Source of the DNA: Mytilus trossulus
Taxonomy: Eukaryota; Mollusca; Bivalvia; Mytilida; Mytilidae
Direction: 5' to 3'
Assembly: GCF_036588685.1 (NCBI RefSeq)
Contig: NC_086378.1
Span: forward strand, 49,408,686 to 49,472,685
DNA length: 64,000 nt
Shown: positions 35,601 to 46,800 of the stretch, in pieces
Position numbering within the stretch: the first letter of the stretch is position 1
Layout of the letters: each line of letters opens with the position of its first letter
Program-made: the position numbers and the translations under genes
Notes under the pieces: generated by a model
The model's database searches: none
The model's input: only the letters and a program-made list of their open reading frames with translations
Told to the model about the DNA's origin: nothing

Positions 35601-38600
35601 AATTGAACTGCAAACTAATAAAAATGTTTTTTTGGCGGGACAAAGAGTTCTCTTGGGTATTCACATAAACTTTGAAGGAAGAAAAGAAGGTTCAGATGTT
35701 GGTAAAGTGTAATAAATATATGATAAATTCCAAATGTTTGTTTTCTTTTCAATTTTTTCTTCTATATTGAATAGAAATAATAATGCAGTTCGCTTCATTC
35801 TCTAGGAACAACAATTTATAAGGATAATTTAAAATCAAAACAGAAACCCTTCATTCCTCATCAACTTAACTATCGCGAACAAAAATCGAAATTCAGGTTC
35901 TTCCAAAGTAATCAGTTGTTGACAAGTTAATTGAAGTTATTTCGCCAAATAATATATATCTGCTTTATTCAATGAACAAATATCAAATACAATATTGTAA
36001 AGTCATTTGTTAGAACGATTGCAACCAGTAACACGTTATCAGTGTTACAAGCTCATAACTTTTAAAAGAGGAATTGCTAAAATTGCGATAAATAAAATGT
36101 TCTGTCGAAATAATTCATTTTGTAAATATTACAATGTCTTCTTTTTTTGAAATCCAAGACATAATTGTAAATTTTCAAGATAGAGCTAATAAACTATTAT
36201 TGTCGGTAATCGTTGTTTGTTATATGTTTTTCCTCTTGTTAATTGTCAAATGTATCACGTGCTTGTTCACTGCAGATTGGGAAATCATTTCCAAACAGTC
36301 AAGTAGAGCTTCACATGAAAAGTTCAAAACCACCGGTAACCAGAATAACTGATGGTAATTTAGGGGTTGCAGCACAAGGAGACATCGATCTGTATGCTAG
36401 AAAACCAGATAAAACTCTGCATCATTTATTCCAAATTGCTGGGGTACATATAATATCTATATACATTTTACAATTCTATGTTAATCAAAACTATCTCCTT
36501 CATATTTGAAAAAAAAAAATCAAAGGAAATTTATAAATATGACCCTACAATTGATATTCATAACACCGACGTTTTACAAGTGTGCTTTTTTTTTTTCTCA
36601 TTGTGTGATTTTAATTCACAAGGTTCACAGCTTATACTATAGAATTTATTAACGATTGTTTTTTTTATATATATTATTATGAGAATTATTAAGTGTCTTG
36701 TTCTTATTCAGACTGGGTCAATAGCTGTAACACTAACGATAAATGAAACAGTCATTCATGGATCTGTGGAGGATATGAAGTATGTAATAGCTTATCAAAT
36801 ATGGTATAACTTTATTCTACAAATTAAACTATTCTCTGTTTTGTTGTATGTTGTTGGGTTATTGTGGCATTGTTGTATTTACAATGAGAAAACAATAATA
36901 TATCGTAATTATGACCATGTCACGCTTCAGTTTTGTGTCACGTTACAGTCATACTATCATCATCAAAGAAATTAAGTTTGGGCGTTAAGAAGAGCAACAA
37001 ACCGTATTGCATGAGCATGAGATAAAAGATAACGAAGCGGTAATAATAATTTAACATAAAAAAATGCCAATAACATGTTTTACAATTATTGATTTAAAAA
37101 TTGATTTTAAAACTGTATGAATTAGACCATATAAACTACAGTTTTATGCAGGTACTGAATGGTGTAGTCACATAAATAGAACCTTAACAATGAGAAAACG
37201 ATGTCCACTAATCAATTGTTTGCTCCTAAACGTCCAGTTTTAAATATTTCATATTATTCAGGTAATGAATAAGTAATCCATAAAAACATTTTTAGATTTT
37301 AGCTAGTAATATTCTTTCAGCATTATACCATCTACGTTTTCAAAGTTTATGCAATAAAGGCAACATTAGTATACCGCCTACCGGTGTTCAAAAGTCATAA
37401 ATCGAGTGAGAGAAAAAAAAATAAACGATAGTGCAATACTTGTTTACGTGCGGATAGCTTGCAACGTTGCCTGCATGTACCGTGGCGTAGGATTTAACAT
37501 CTACTTTCTGGTCGGTCAGCGAAACTTGTATGCTTGCCTTCTTTATTCAAAGCCGAGGTATTGCCTTATACTGGTATGAATAGTCAAAGGGATGGCCGCA
37601 TGTCTATATCCAGTAAATCATTAGGGCTTGTTACTTGATTAAATAAATATCTGAAAAATAAGTTCCATTTCATCAATATGGTAAGGTAAAAAAAAACTGT
37701 GGCGATCTTAGATTACCTGGAAGTATAAGTAGATTCTTCTAAAATACCTGTGCATTTGAAAATGCCTGTACCAAGTCAGAAATATGACAGTTCTTGTCCA
37801 TTCGTTTTTGATGCGTTTTGTTATTTGATTTTGCCATGTGATTATGGACTTTCCGAATTGATTTTCCTCTGAGTTCAGTATTTTTGTGACTTTATCTTAT
37901 ACCAAAAACGAAGCATTACAGCAATTTGTTACACGTCAATAAGAATACATCCTATATTAATTATTTTCTCATTCAAAAAGCAAATATGGAAGGCTTCTGA
38001 TAAATGAATAGTATTTATAACTTAAAAACAAGAAATATATATTCTCATATAAAATGATAACAGGAAAGAGTGATTGAAAATTCTCCTTTGAAAGCTTTAT
38101 AAAACTATTTGGTGCATCTTTAAATTCTGTACATGGGTGTAAAGATTTATACCTGCTAGATAGTTAATTTTATTTATTTTATATCTTTTCGTTGTTTACA
38201 GAATAAAGTTAAATGTTTCAAAGTCTTCTATTGGACCTGTAAATGTAAGTATATAACGTCAGATTTATTTGGTACATGGATTTGATATTTAACAGATTGT
38301 TACTCTTCATATCTACACAAGACAGATCTTGAAAGCTGGGTGCATGTAAAATTCAAATAGATTCTGCACGGAGTTTGATACAATGTTTCTCAACTTGACA
38401 TGTTGAATTCTTAAAGCAAGGACCATTTTTTTTTAAAGATTCGCTGGTTTAATCTGTTTCTCTAATGAGTCTTTACGATATGAATACACACTTAAAAAAA
38501 GTGATAAATCGGCTAAGAATTGGTGAAATCCATCGCATGCTTCGTTGTATGATGATGTTAATGATACAAAAAAAATGTTTTGTTACTACAAATGTACGGC

Positions 38601-40857
38601 ATACGTTCATGAAAAAAATATAAATACCGAACTCGATAGTTATTATAAAAAAGGGACAAAAACTGTCAAAATCAAAATTAAATATCCAATGCTCACTTAC
38701 TGTTTTATGTAAGAAGGAATACGCATTCGTAGCTTCCGTTGTCAAATTTCTCATCAGAAACACACTCTTTGACCCTTCGTGTGATCATACATATCTCATA
38801 TCTATATCATATGACCTGCTTGAAAAGTATTGATGAAATTAAAGAACGACAACAGCGGAACTGACTATAAAAACAAAGTGAATTAATGAGTTACAATGCA
38901 TTTTCTTGAACCCTGTTTTACCTTAATTGCATCTGATTATTCTATTGCAAATCAATATTTCTTTTTTTCCCCTAAGGTTTAAAATTGAAAACGGGATTTC
39001 ATCCTATAAAAAATGAAAAAAAAACCAAAATACCGAACTACGAGTAAAATTAAAAACGGAAAGTCCGTAATCAAATGACAAAATCAAGAGCTTAAACTCA
39101 TCAAACGTCACACATGTACTTCTGATTTGATACAGGCACTATTCTGAAGTAAAAAAATGGTGGATCGAACCTGGTTAAATAGATAACTAAACTTCTCACT
39201 TGCATGACAGTCGCTTAAAATTCCATTATATTGGCAGTTTATTTTACTTGAATGTATGCTTCTTCCATTTCTGAAAGACACTCAAACGGTCATGGATATA
39301 TAGTTAATATTAGTTTTATTCAAAACAGTTTGTATCAACATTTGTTACAGGAAAAAGCTTTACAGTTCCTAGTAGACAGTGCTATTAAAACAACAATAAC
39401 ACCAATGTTAAATGGTGAGTAGAAGATAGTGATATGTCATTAGAAATACTATTATGAAACATCTAATATAAGTAAATATAGTAACTCTAAATACCACACC
39501 TCAACTTTCAATGATTTTTTTCAAATCTTAAAACATAAGGCAAAAACAAACACATAAACAAAACATTTTATTTCTTTGTTTTTACTCGAACGTGTAGATG
39601 TATTTTACTGTCAAAATGTCATTATTGCTGATTTTAATAATATATATGTTAACAGAGTAATACATGCGTTGAAGAGTTACTTTCTAATAAATTTATGTTG
39701 TTTTATGTTTTATGTTTAATAGTTATGTATTATTTCAAGTAGATAGATTAACTTTTTTTTCTTCAGATCTTGGAACCAAAGGTTTCCCAATGCCGTCGAC
39801 AGATAATTTAAAATTAAACCAGTTTGATTTTAAACTTTTACAGGTAAAGAATTAAGTTTGTCAGCTTCCGTAACTCAGGCTAAGATACAAAATGCAAACG
39901 TACACGACTTGGCCGTCCTAATAAAAAACATCTCTCCGTATTGCAATTCCCAGAAGAGATTACCACAATTAAATTGAAATTCACAAATGTACGAGATAGC
40001 ACATGATCAAGTAGATAAACAAATATTAAAACATTGAGCAATGAGGAATCAGGTGCGATGGTTTCTGTAAGATATTGAATGTACCTCTTGTTCCATATGC
40101 TCTCTTCAACGGGTCTTCAATACACGATTTTTAAAAAAAGAAGACAATTACAAATCTGAAATGTTATTGGTAGTAAAAATACTAAACGTAACATAAAATA
40201 AATTTTAACTTTGGTTTTGTTATACTTTCACATATTATTAATTAATTAACAAAGCATTTTAGATTGCATGGATGAATCACACAATGCAGTTCATATTGCA
40301 GTAAAAAGATTCGATTACCATGCTTATAGTTTGGTCAGACAACGCGTGTGTGTTGCATTTTAACGTTGAGTCGTTTGTGTTTTCTCTTATTTTTGAGATA
40401 TTGAGATAAGACGTGGCACGGTACTTGTCTATCCCAAATTTATGTATTTGGTTTTGATGTTATATTTGTTATTCTCGTAGTGTTTTGTCTGTTGCTTGGT
40501 CCGTTTCGGTGTTGTGTCGTTGTTCTCCTCTTATATTTAATGCGTTTCCCTCCCCTCGGTTTTAGTTTGTTACCCCGATTTTGTTTTTTGTCCATGGATT
40601 TATGAGTTTTGAACAGCGGTATACTACTGTTGCCTTTAATCATCAATAGTGCTCGAATCAATAACGTTGTGAAAGATCAAAGTTCATTCCTGATTTTCAC
40701 TAATATATTTATGATACTTGAAAGAATTTGTTTTATTTTTTAGAATACAATGCTGATTGAAACCAATCTGAAGTACATACCTGAACCTACAAAAATCAAA
40801 TCGACTGTTCTGAAATTTATCCCGAGAGCTCAATTCAAGTCAATAAACAATGTTTAA
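26686..40857 (+). CDS. BPI: LBP/BPI-family secreted protein, copy 2
   Basis: Predicted secreted LPS-binding/bactericidal protein, 500 aa. Exons: 26686-26791, 27870-27969, 30060-30191, 31007-31080, 31810-31964, 32287-32350, 33168-33259, 33822-33998, 35416-35484, 36276-36443, 36712-36779, 38202-38244, 39351-39414, 39767-39843, 40744-40857 (TAA). All splice sites are GT/AG with consistent phases. The signal peptide (MWLFVFVHVLCALFSTILA) is followed by TNPGFRLRITEDGLNY. Domain 1 has SGRPTIKAGKCSC (C152/C154) and MCGIIQDL (C191), the expected disulfide partners. The hinge region shows APFAPPAMATV and MVYITLSEYIFNT. Exon 9 carries ALNTTCTEICIGKLIPQ (C312/C316). The C-terminal LGTKGFPMPST matches the conserved GFPLP segment near the end of vertebrate BPI. 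Complete, with no disabling mutation seen. Confidence 0.94.
28121..28986. mobile_element. Foldback element with nested inverted repeats
   Basis: The left end 28121-28156 (tacatgtcatttttcatatc, gcatgtattatcagcc) is the near-perfect reverse complement of 28950-28986. Inside, ATTTGCGCCGATTTT units (about 28168-28215) are inverted to AAAATCGGCGCAAAT units (about 28818-28860). The centre contains a reversed family A head fragment (28738-28795). Located in intron 2 of BPI copy 2. Confidence 0.75.
31521..31637. repeat. Inverted repeat, 31-33 bp arms
   Basis: CGATAAACAGATTATCATTG and ATTATCTCAAC (31521-31552) pair with GTTGAGATGATCAACGATAA and TCTGTAAGTATCG (31605-31637) with few mismatches, around a spacer of about 52 bp. 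Probably the core of a small foldback element or MITE in intron 4 of BPI copy 2. Confidence 0.7.
32730..33130 (+). mobile_element. tRNA-headed SINE
   Basis: The head (32730-32817) carries a Pol III A box TAGCCGAGTGG (32738-32748) and a B box GTTCGAACCC (32799-32808), as in a long-variable-arm tRNA (Ser/Leu type). It is followed by a non-tRNA body with ggtggttttctccggacact and ccctgcttcccccacc (about 32874-32913), a motif often seen downstream of tRNA heads in invertebrate SINEs. The acceptor stem pairs poorly, so it is not a functional tRNA gene. The 3' end is uncertain. In intron 6 of BPI copy 2, ending near the exon 7 acceptor. Confidence 0.75.
34300..34480 (+). repeat. Dispersed repeat (retroelement tail-like)
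   Basis: ttttgtggggttcgtgatgt, catgccgttgtcagtttatt and gtgtttgactttccctctgg resemble, in reverse, the sequence at 52128-52360 beside the reverse transcriptase fragment, and also 42290-42450. In intron 8 of BPI copy 2. Probably a 3' remnant of the same retroelement family. Confidence 0.55.
37755..37900 (+). repeat. Dispersed repeat, family D
   Basis: aaaatgcctgtaccaagtca, ggactttccgaattgatttt and cctctgagttcagtattttt recur at 57437-57560 in the same orientation and, reversed, at 39040-39240. In intron 11 of BPI copy 2. Confidence 0.6.
39040..39240 (-). repeat. Dispersed repeat, family D (reverse)
   Basis: taccgaactacgagtaaaat, ggaaagtccgtaatcaaatg, acaaaatcaagagc and ttgcatgacagtcgcttaaa match the reversed family D sequence and continue it. 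The same block is at about 25530-25830. In intron 12 of BPI copy 2. Confidence 0.6.
40395..40645 (+). repeat. Dispersed repeat, family E
   Basis: gtgttgtgtcgttgttctcc and gaacagcggtatactactgt are shared with 53800-53970 in the same order and orientation. In intron 14 of BPI copy 2. Confidence 0.65.
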
Positions 40858-41030
40858 ATTATGTCATTTGACGATAATATATTGCTTGTGTTGATATAGT
40901 CCACATTGTATACAAATCATATTCTACTGTCAAATGTTTGGAAGCAAATGAATGCCATATTGTATTCTTTACAATCTTACTGAATATGGTAACTTATAAA
41001 TGCTATTACAGTTGTAAATGCTATTACAGA

Positions 41031-41036
41031 AATAAA
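41031..41036 (+). terminator. Poly(A) signal of BPI copy 2
   Basis: AATAAA 173 bases after the stop codon (40855-40857), following a short local duplication (aatgctattaca at about 40999 and 41017). Confidence 0.75.
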
Positions 41037-41755
41037 GAATCTTTTATAATGATCAATATTTTCTTTTGCTTACAAATTCAGCCATTTATTGATTTCAAAA
41101 TTTAATTCTGTTACAACATTTTTATGTTTTTTCAGCCTTCTTTAATATTCGAATTATAAAAAAGATCATGCATTTAGATTACGGATTTGTGCATGATAGA
41201 TTCAGAAACTACTGTCATGAGATATACACGGTGATTGATAGCTTGTTCCTCACGTGTTACTTCTCGTACGCCATAATGGTGACATGCTGAATGAAGCAGC
41301 AGCATACATTTATTTCGTTGACTTAACGTATAATTATATGTAGCAGAAAAATCGAATCTATATCTCATGATCATATGAACATGCTATGACATTGACACCG
41401 TTAAATGGATAATTTGAAAGTTCTTGATGAAATATATTCATAGGAACACTTTGGAAGCACCAAATTTGTAAACCGTTAAAATAATATACTAGCAATGGAT
41501 CGATTTTGCTGATGGTGGACTGCTGATCATTGATAATATCTTATGCTTAGCTTAGTTCGTTTTTGTGTGTGTTATATTTTATTGTTGTGTCGTCGGACCA
41601 GTGGACTGAAAACTCTACTGGTCCGGCTCCAAATCTACTGGTCCTGCAAAAAGGATATTAATTTGAAAAACACTAAATAAATATAAATGACAGATATTTA
41701 ATTTTATTTTGATGCTTTTGTTTACATAAGTTAGACTGTAACAAAGGAATAGTCT

Positions 41756-42140
41756 TTATTCTGATTTGATAAAGGCTTTGGTAATCTCAATGACCAACCT
41801 TTTGAAAACGTTTTGATTTAAAGTTTGAATAATTTTCCCTGCCTTGGATTCCTTAGGTGCCTTCCTGTCTTTTATTGCCGTAGAGTTTTTGTGCTGTTCG
41901 GATTGCTCATGAGCAAGTACAGAATCCAATCTGAAATTTGACGTTCCAGTTACGAAAATACATTTCCTATCTAGGTCTGTCACTGCTAGTTTTTCACATA
42001 TTGTACAGACATTCCGATCTACTATATAATGCAACCATTCACAATCTTTTTCCCATGATTTTTGGTATTTGCCTTTCCTTTTGTCACTTTCGTATACTTT
42101 ATGTCGATCTTCCTTTCTTCCTTTTGAGTTTTAGTTATCT
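41756..42140 (-). pseudogene. hAT-associated TTF-type zinc-finger fragment
   Basis: Read on the reverse strand, the frame contains WLHYIVDRNVCTICEKLA, then CIFVTGTSNFRLDSVLAHEQ, then SEQHKN. This C-x2-C ... FRLDS..AHE.S..H pattern is that of the BED/TTF-like finger found at the N-terminus of ZNF862-like proteins and hAT transposases. The frame continues through KAGKIIQTLNQNVFKRLV and then stops (41756). No transposase catalytic domain follows, and the upstream lysine-rich part needs another frame, so I read this as a truncated, transposon-derived fragment. Intergenic between BPI copies 2 and 3. Confidence 0.65.
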
Positions 42141-42289
42141 TATTTTTTTTGTCCGGCGGTTTAAAACCTTTCAAAAATTTCCACATGTTATATTGTTGTG
42201 AAGAACGCTCACCCGAGATATAGATATTAATTAACTTGATCAATTGTAATACCCCAATTATATTTTGTAAACGCCTGACACGCTACAAA

Positions 42290-43713
42290 AGACTAATCAC
42301 TCAAGTTTTTGGTGGTGTTTGTGTTGCAGTCTTTAGTCTTCTATGTTTTGTTTTGCGTTCTGTAGTCTTTCATTTGATCTTTCTCATTTTTGCCATAGCA
42401 TTGTCGGTTTATTTACGACACAATTATCTGATTGCTCAACCGTTTGTCCGTCTATCACAAATGATTTGGTTCATTTAGTTAAACACCCTTGAACATGTTG
42501 AATTTGGTAAATGAAACGTGGCATTATAAAACATGTCATGTCATTTGACACAATGTGAAACTAATTTATGTTAAAAGAATTTTTCCCTTTCAGTTAGCAT
42601 CAGTAAAAACAATCGTTTTATCTTTCTCTCTAAACCGTCTGCATTTATGTAATTAATGTGTAATGTATATTCACCACTGAAAGAAATTGAGTCGCGTGCA
42701 AGAAAGAAAATCGAATTGAAAATTTTAAGTCATTGGTTAAAACAAAGTTAAAGAAGAAAATCTGAGTTTTAGCTAGCCAACATTGTGCATATATACATTT
42801 TTTACACTTAACGTTTCCGTTCTGTACAATAAGGAATTCATGACTGTCATGTTATTAATATTTCAAAGGTTCTTATTTACCCTGTCTCGGTTTCCATTCC
42901 TGTATTCTACTTTGTTACTTTAATATACGAGTTAAAAGTTTTAAAGATTTTAACACAATAATTGTTTTAGCTAGTGATTTTATTAATCTGAAATTTGAAT
43001 ACATTCTAAACGAACATCAGCCTTTTAAACGGAAACGTACTTTGTTTGTTTGAAAAATAAACTAAAAAAAACATGTGTTCGAATTTCTACCAAAAATTCA
43101 CTAATTTTGTCAACTGTTTCTGTATGCAGGAAATTTCATTAACCCTTAGAAAACTTAGTTGTGTTATGGGTTTTTAATTAAATAATTAAAGCAGGACAGA
43201 TAGCTAACACAACAAAGACATACCATTATCATACATATATGTAAGTATTCAGGAACACAGTTAAAATTATTTATTCTTGAAGTATAACATGTATAATGCC
43301 CAAGGCGGCATTTGCATATGTGCAACTCATTATATGACTGCTGTGCTAAGAAGAAAAAGATATTTCTTGTATGTAAACAAAACGTCATTACATTAAAATG
43401 AAATTTAACAAAAATATCGAACTCGTACTAAAATTTAAATCGGATGATGCCTTTAAATTCTTAATTGCAAAATCGAAAGCTCATACAATTGGACAAAAAT
43501 TTGAGCCTGTTATATTCCTGATTTGGTACAGACATTTCCTTATGTTAAAACAAACATACCCTATAAAAATGAATTTATGTAGATTTATCAATTATAAAAG
43601 GCATTGTTTAAAGCCGAGTGTCCTTTTAAATTTAATAATACACTTTCATAAATCATGTAAAACTTAAAAGTGCAACAATATATCAACATCACTTTTAAAT
43701 AATTGTCAAGTTC
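42290..43713. other. Intergenic, BPI copies 2 and 3
   Basis: No exon recognised. 42290-42450 resembles the repeat at 34300-34480 (gtttttggtggtgtttgtgt, ttgccatagcattgtcggtt). 43398-43560 is a diverged family D piece. I see nothing else. Confidence 0.55.
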
Positions 43714-43790
43714 AGGAAGTACTTGATGCATCGTTTATTGCGGAAGTTAGTCAATATTTGTCTCATGATTAAAAGTAGGATGTATAAATA
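43714..43790 (+). promoter_or_regulatory. Putative promoter of BPI copy 3
   Basis: AGGAAGT (43714-43720) and CGGAAGT (43741-43747) lie upstream of TATAAATA (43783-43790), which is 36 bases before the ATG. This is the best TATA match of the three copies. Same motif set as copies 1 and 2. Confidence 0.45.
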
Positions 43791-43826
43791 CATTAATTAT
43801 ACTTTCAACGGGTATATCTAAGCAGA

Positions 43827-46800
43827 ATGTTGCAGGCAACAATTTTGACCTGCATATTGTTCGCAACTTGCATTTATTCAACCAATCCAGGATTGAGACT
43901 TCATATAACACAGAATGGAATAAACTATGGTATGTATGTTTTAACAAGTAATGAGGTTTGAATTCAAATCTGTTTTATTAAATCGGTTCTATAGATTTAT
44001 TGAAATTGCAAATGAATTTTGATTCACAAAACATATGCTGAATGTCCTGGAATACAATTTTAGTGTACAATAAATTCTGTATATTGTAGTTCAAAATTTA
44101 AGTTAGGCTTAAGGTAGAATTGATATTGAAGGAAGATAGAACTTCATAATTCAAGTTTATAACATGATGAAAATAGAAAACTACTTGGTTTTATGTTCAA
44201 GGACATATAAGGTTTCTGCAGAACGTGAATGTTGTGCATTTAATGTCATTACACACTTAGCCTTAAATAGAAGAAATCAAAAATAGTTGATACAATGCAA
44301 GTTATATAACCAAACAGAACATTGAACAAAAGCAACAAATCGTGTTACATGTAAGCTGCCCCAAGTGCATGTTTTCTTAACATGTAAAGAAGAGGGTAGA
44401 ACAATGTGACCTTTGGATTTATATATGAATAATTAGACATCAGTAGTATTTATTAGTATTTAAACAAAGACATATCTTTATATTTATACCACCGGAACTA
44501 ATAACCTAAACGCGTGTGTATCAGGCAAATGTTACCAAATCGATGGTAGTCATAATGTTAACAATCTGTGATTAATGGCGTGATTCCATATCAAAAATGA
44601 ATGAATACTCTGGGTTTACTTTACGCAACTGCATAGTTATGATTCTATAATACGATTTCGCTAATTCTTACTTGATTTATACATTTCCTGACCTGTTGAT
44701 TTTAATCAATGTGTTGTTCCTTTAGTCTCAGTTTGACAATGATAAAATTCGATTATGACATCGAATTTTCATGATTTTCCTGAAATTCCGATTGTGACAT
44801 CATGAAATAAGGTGACAATGCCTGATGACTTCATAAGACCATTCAAATAGAAGGATTATGAGTTTCTGAAAATCGTCTAAAATCAATGGAGAAACTGATT
44901 ATACAACCAAATCTCGTGTAATACGATATGAATCCATTCTCGGCAGTTAAATTTCAAGCCTCGTGATCAACATTTGAAAATCTAACTGTCTCAAGCGGTT
45001 AAATATCGTATCACACTTGTTGCAGTGGTAGAATCGATACATGTATGTATATACTGTGTATTCAAGTTTGGTATTCGTATCTTGAAGTTTTCTGGAACAA
45101 GTTCGATCGAATTTTTCTCACTAATGTATGATACCGTTTATTTGCCTATATGTCGTGATATAATAATTCGATTATGCATTAAGTTTGTTTTGATTGTATG
45201 TTATTAAATTCAAGCTAATACCGTAGCAGTGGATCTAATTTCCAAGACAGTACTAAGTGCTAAAATACCAGATCAAAGTGGATCAGGACATCATGTAGAA
45301 TATAACATCTATGGGTATGTATGTTCATTCAGGGTTTTTAAAGGTACATTTATTGTCTAGTGAGTTGAGAGAACATTATAAAATACTTTATATAAAACGA
45401 ATGACAACGAAGTTGCTGATGCGTTTAAAAGAAATCAACTATAATTCACAGATATGTTTACGAGAATGCTTTTAAAATTTGTCCATATTATAAAATTGAG
45501 AAGAGAAATGGGGAATGTTTCAAAGCGACAACAACCCGACCATAGAGCAGACAACAGCCGAAGGCCACCAATGGGTCTTTAATGTAGCAAGAAACTTCCG
45601 TACCCGGAGGCGTCCTTCAGTTGACCCCTTAAAAATATGTTTACTAGGACAGTGATAATGAACGTCATACTAAACTCCGAATTACACACAAGAAACTAAA
45701 ATAAAAAATCATACAAGACTAACAAAGGACAGAGGCTCCTGACTTGGGACAGGCTCAAAATTTCGCGGGGTTAAACATGTTTATGATATCTCAACCCTCC
45801 CCCTATACCTCTATGTATACTTGCAGAAATAACTCATGCATAAGTATTTTTGTCAGTTTTATTCATGTTTGGTAATTCAATCCTCTGACGTAACATATAT
45901 TGACAGTAAGTCTTCGGGTATCACGGCGAATGTCACTAGTCCTAAAATAACTGATAAACCCTCCGTTGCACCCCAGTTAACGGTGAGTAGTTATGCAAAA
46001 TCGCGACTTTCGTATGTATTGTGTTTGCACTTTTTTCCTTTTGATCACGATGTAGTTTAATTATCTTTAGCTTATAGTTCTTAATATCTTTGTACTGTTA
46101 TCCTTTTTCCTTGTAGATATGAATACTTTAAATATAATTACTAATTATCACTCTTTATTTCATTCAGTATGGTAATCAAAAACTTCCAACTAGGAACCAG
46201 CAGTATTAAGCTATCGTCTGGAAGTGACCTCAAATGGACAACAGCAAACATCGTATTGGAAATTGATGGGAATTTTCACTATAAATATAGATGGCATTTG
46301 TAAGTTGTTAGTAAATTGGTTTTGAAACTATCAAGTTTATTTATACGATCACTATTACATTACATTAAAAGTTCGTTGGGTAACGGATATAGAAAGAATT
46401 CTCTAATTCTTACACGATTTATCCCTTTCCTGACATGTTGATGTTTTTTTTGATCAACGTCTGGATCGATAGATCTCAGTTCTTCATTGGTCAAAATTCG
46501 ATTATGATGTCGAATTTTCTTGCTTTCATCTGAAGTTCCTATTGTGACTGCACGAAAAAAAAAGCGACCATGCCTGATCACGTCACAAAGAAAGAGCAAA
46601 TCTTTTTGAAGATCATTTGAAAAAATCGTATTGAATTTGTCTGCATATTGTTTAAAAATCGTTAGAGAAACAGATTCCACCACCAAATCTCATGTAATAC
46701 GATATTTATCAACTCTCAACAGTTAAATTTTAATTATCTAAATCGCTCGGCAAGACTTGCGTTTTAAATTTGAAAATTTAAATGTCTCGAGTGGATAAAT

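Noticed and set aside
40440..40661. 73-codon reverse-strand basic reading frame
   Set aside because: It is contained in dispersed repeat family E, which recurs at 53800-53970 without the frame.
46360..46686. 108-codon reverse-strand reading frame in BPI copy 3 intron 3
   Set aside because: It lies entirely within the repeat pair 44653-45018/46397-46815, is not conserved as a frame in the other copy, and shows no known domain.
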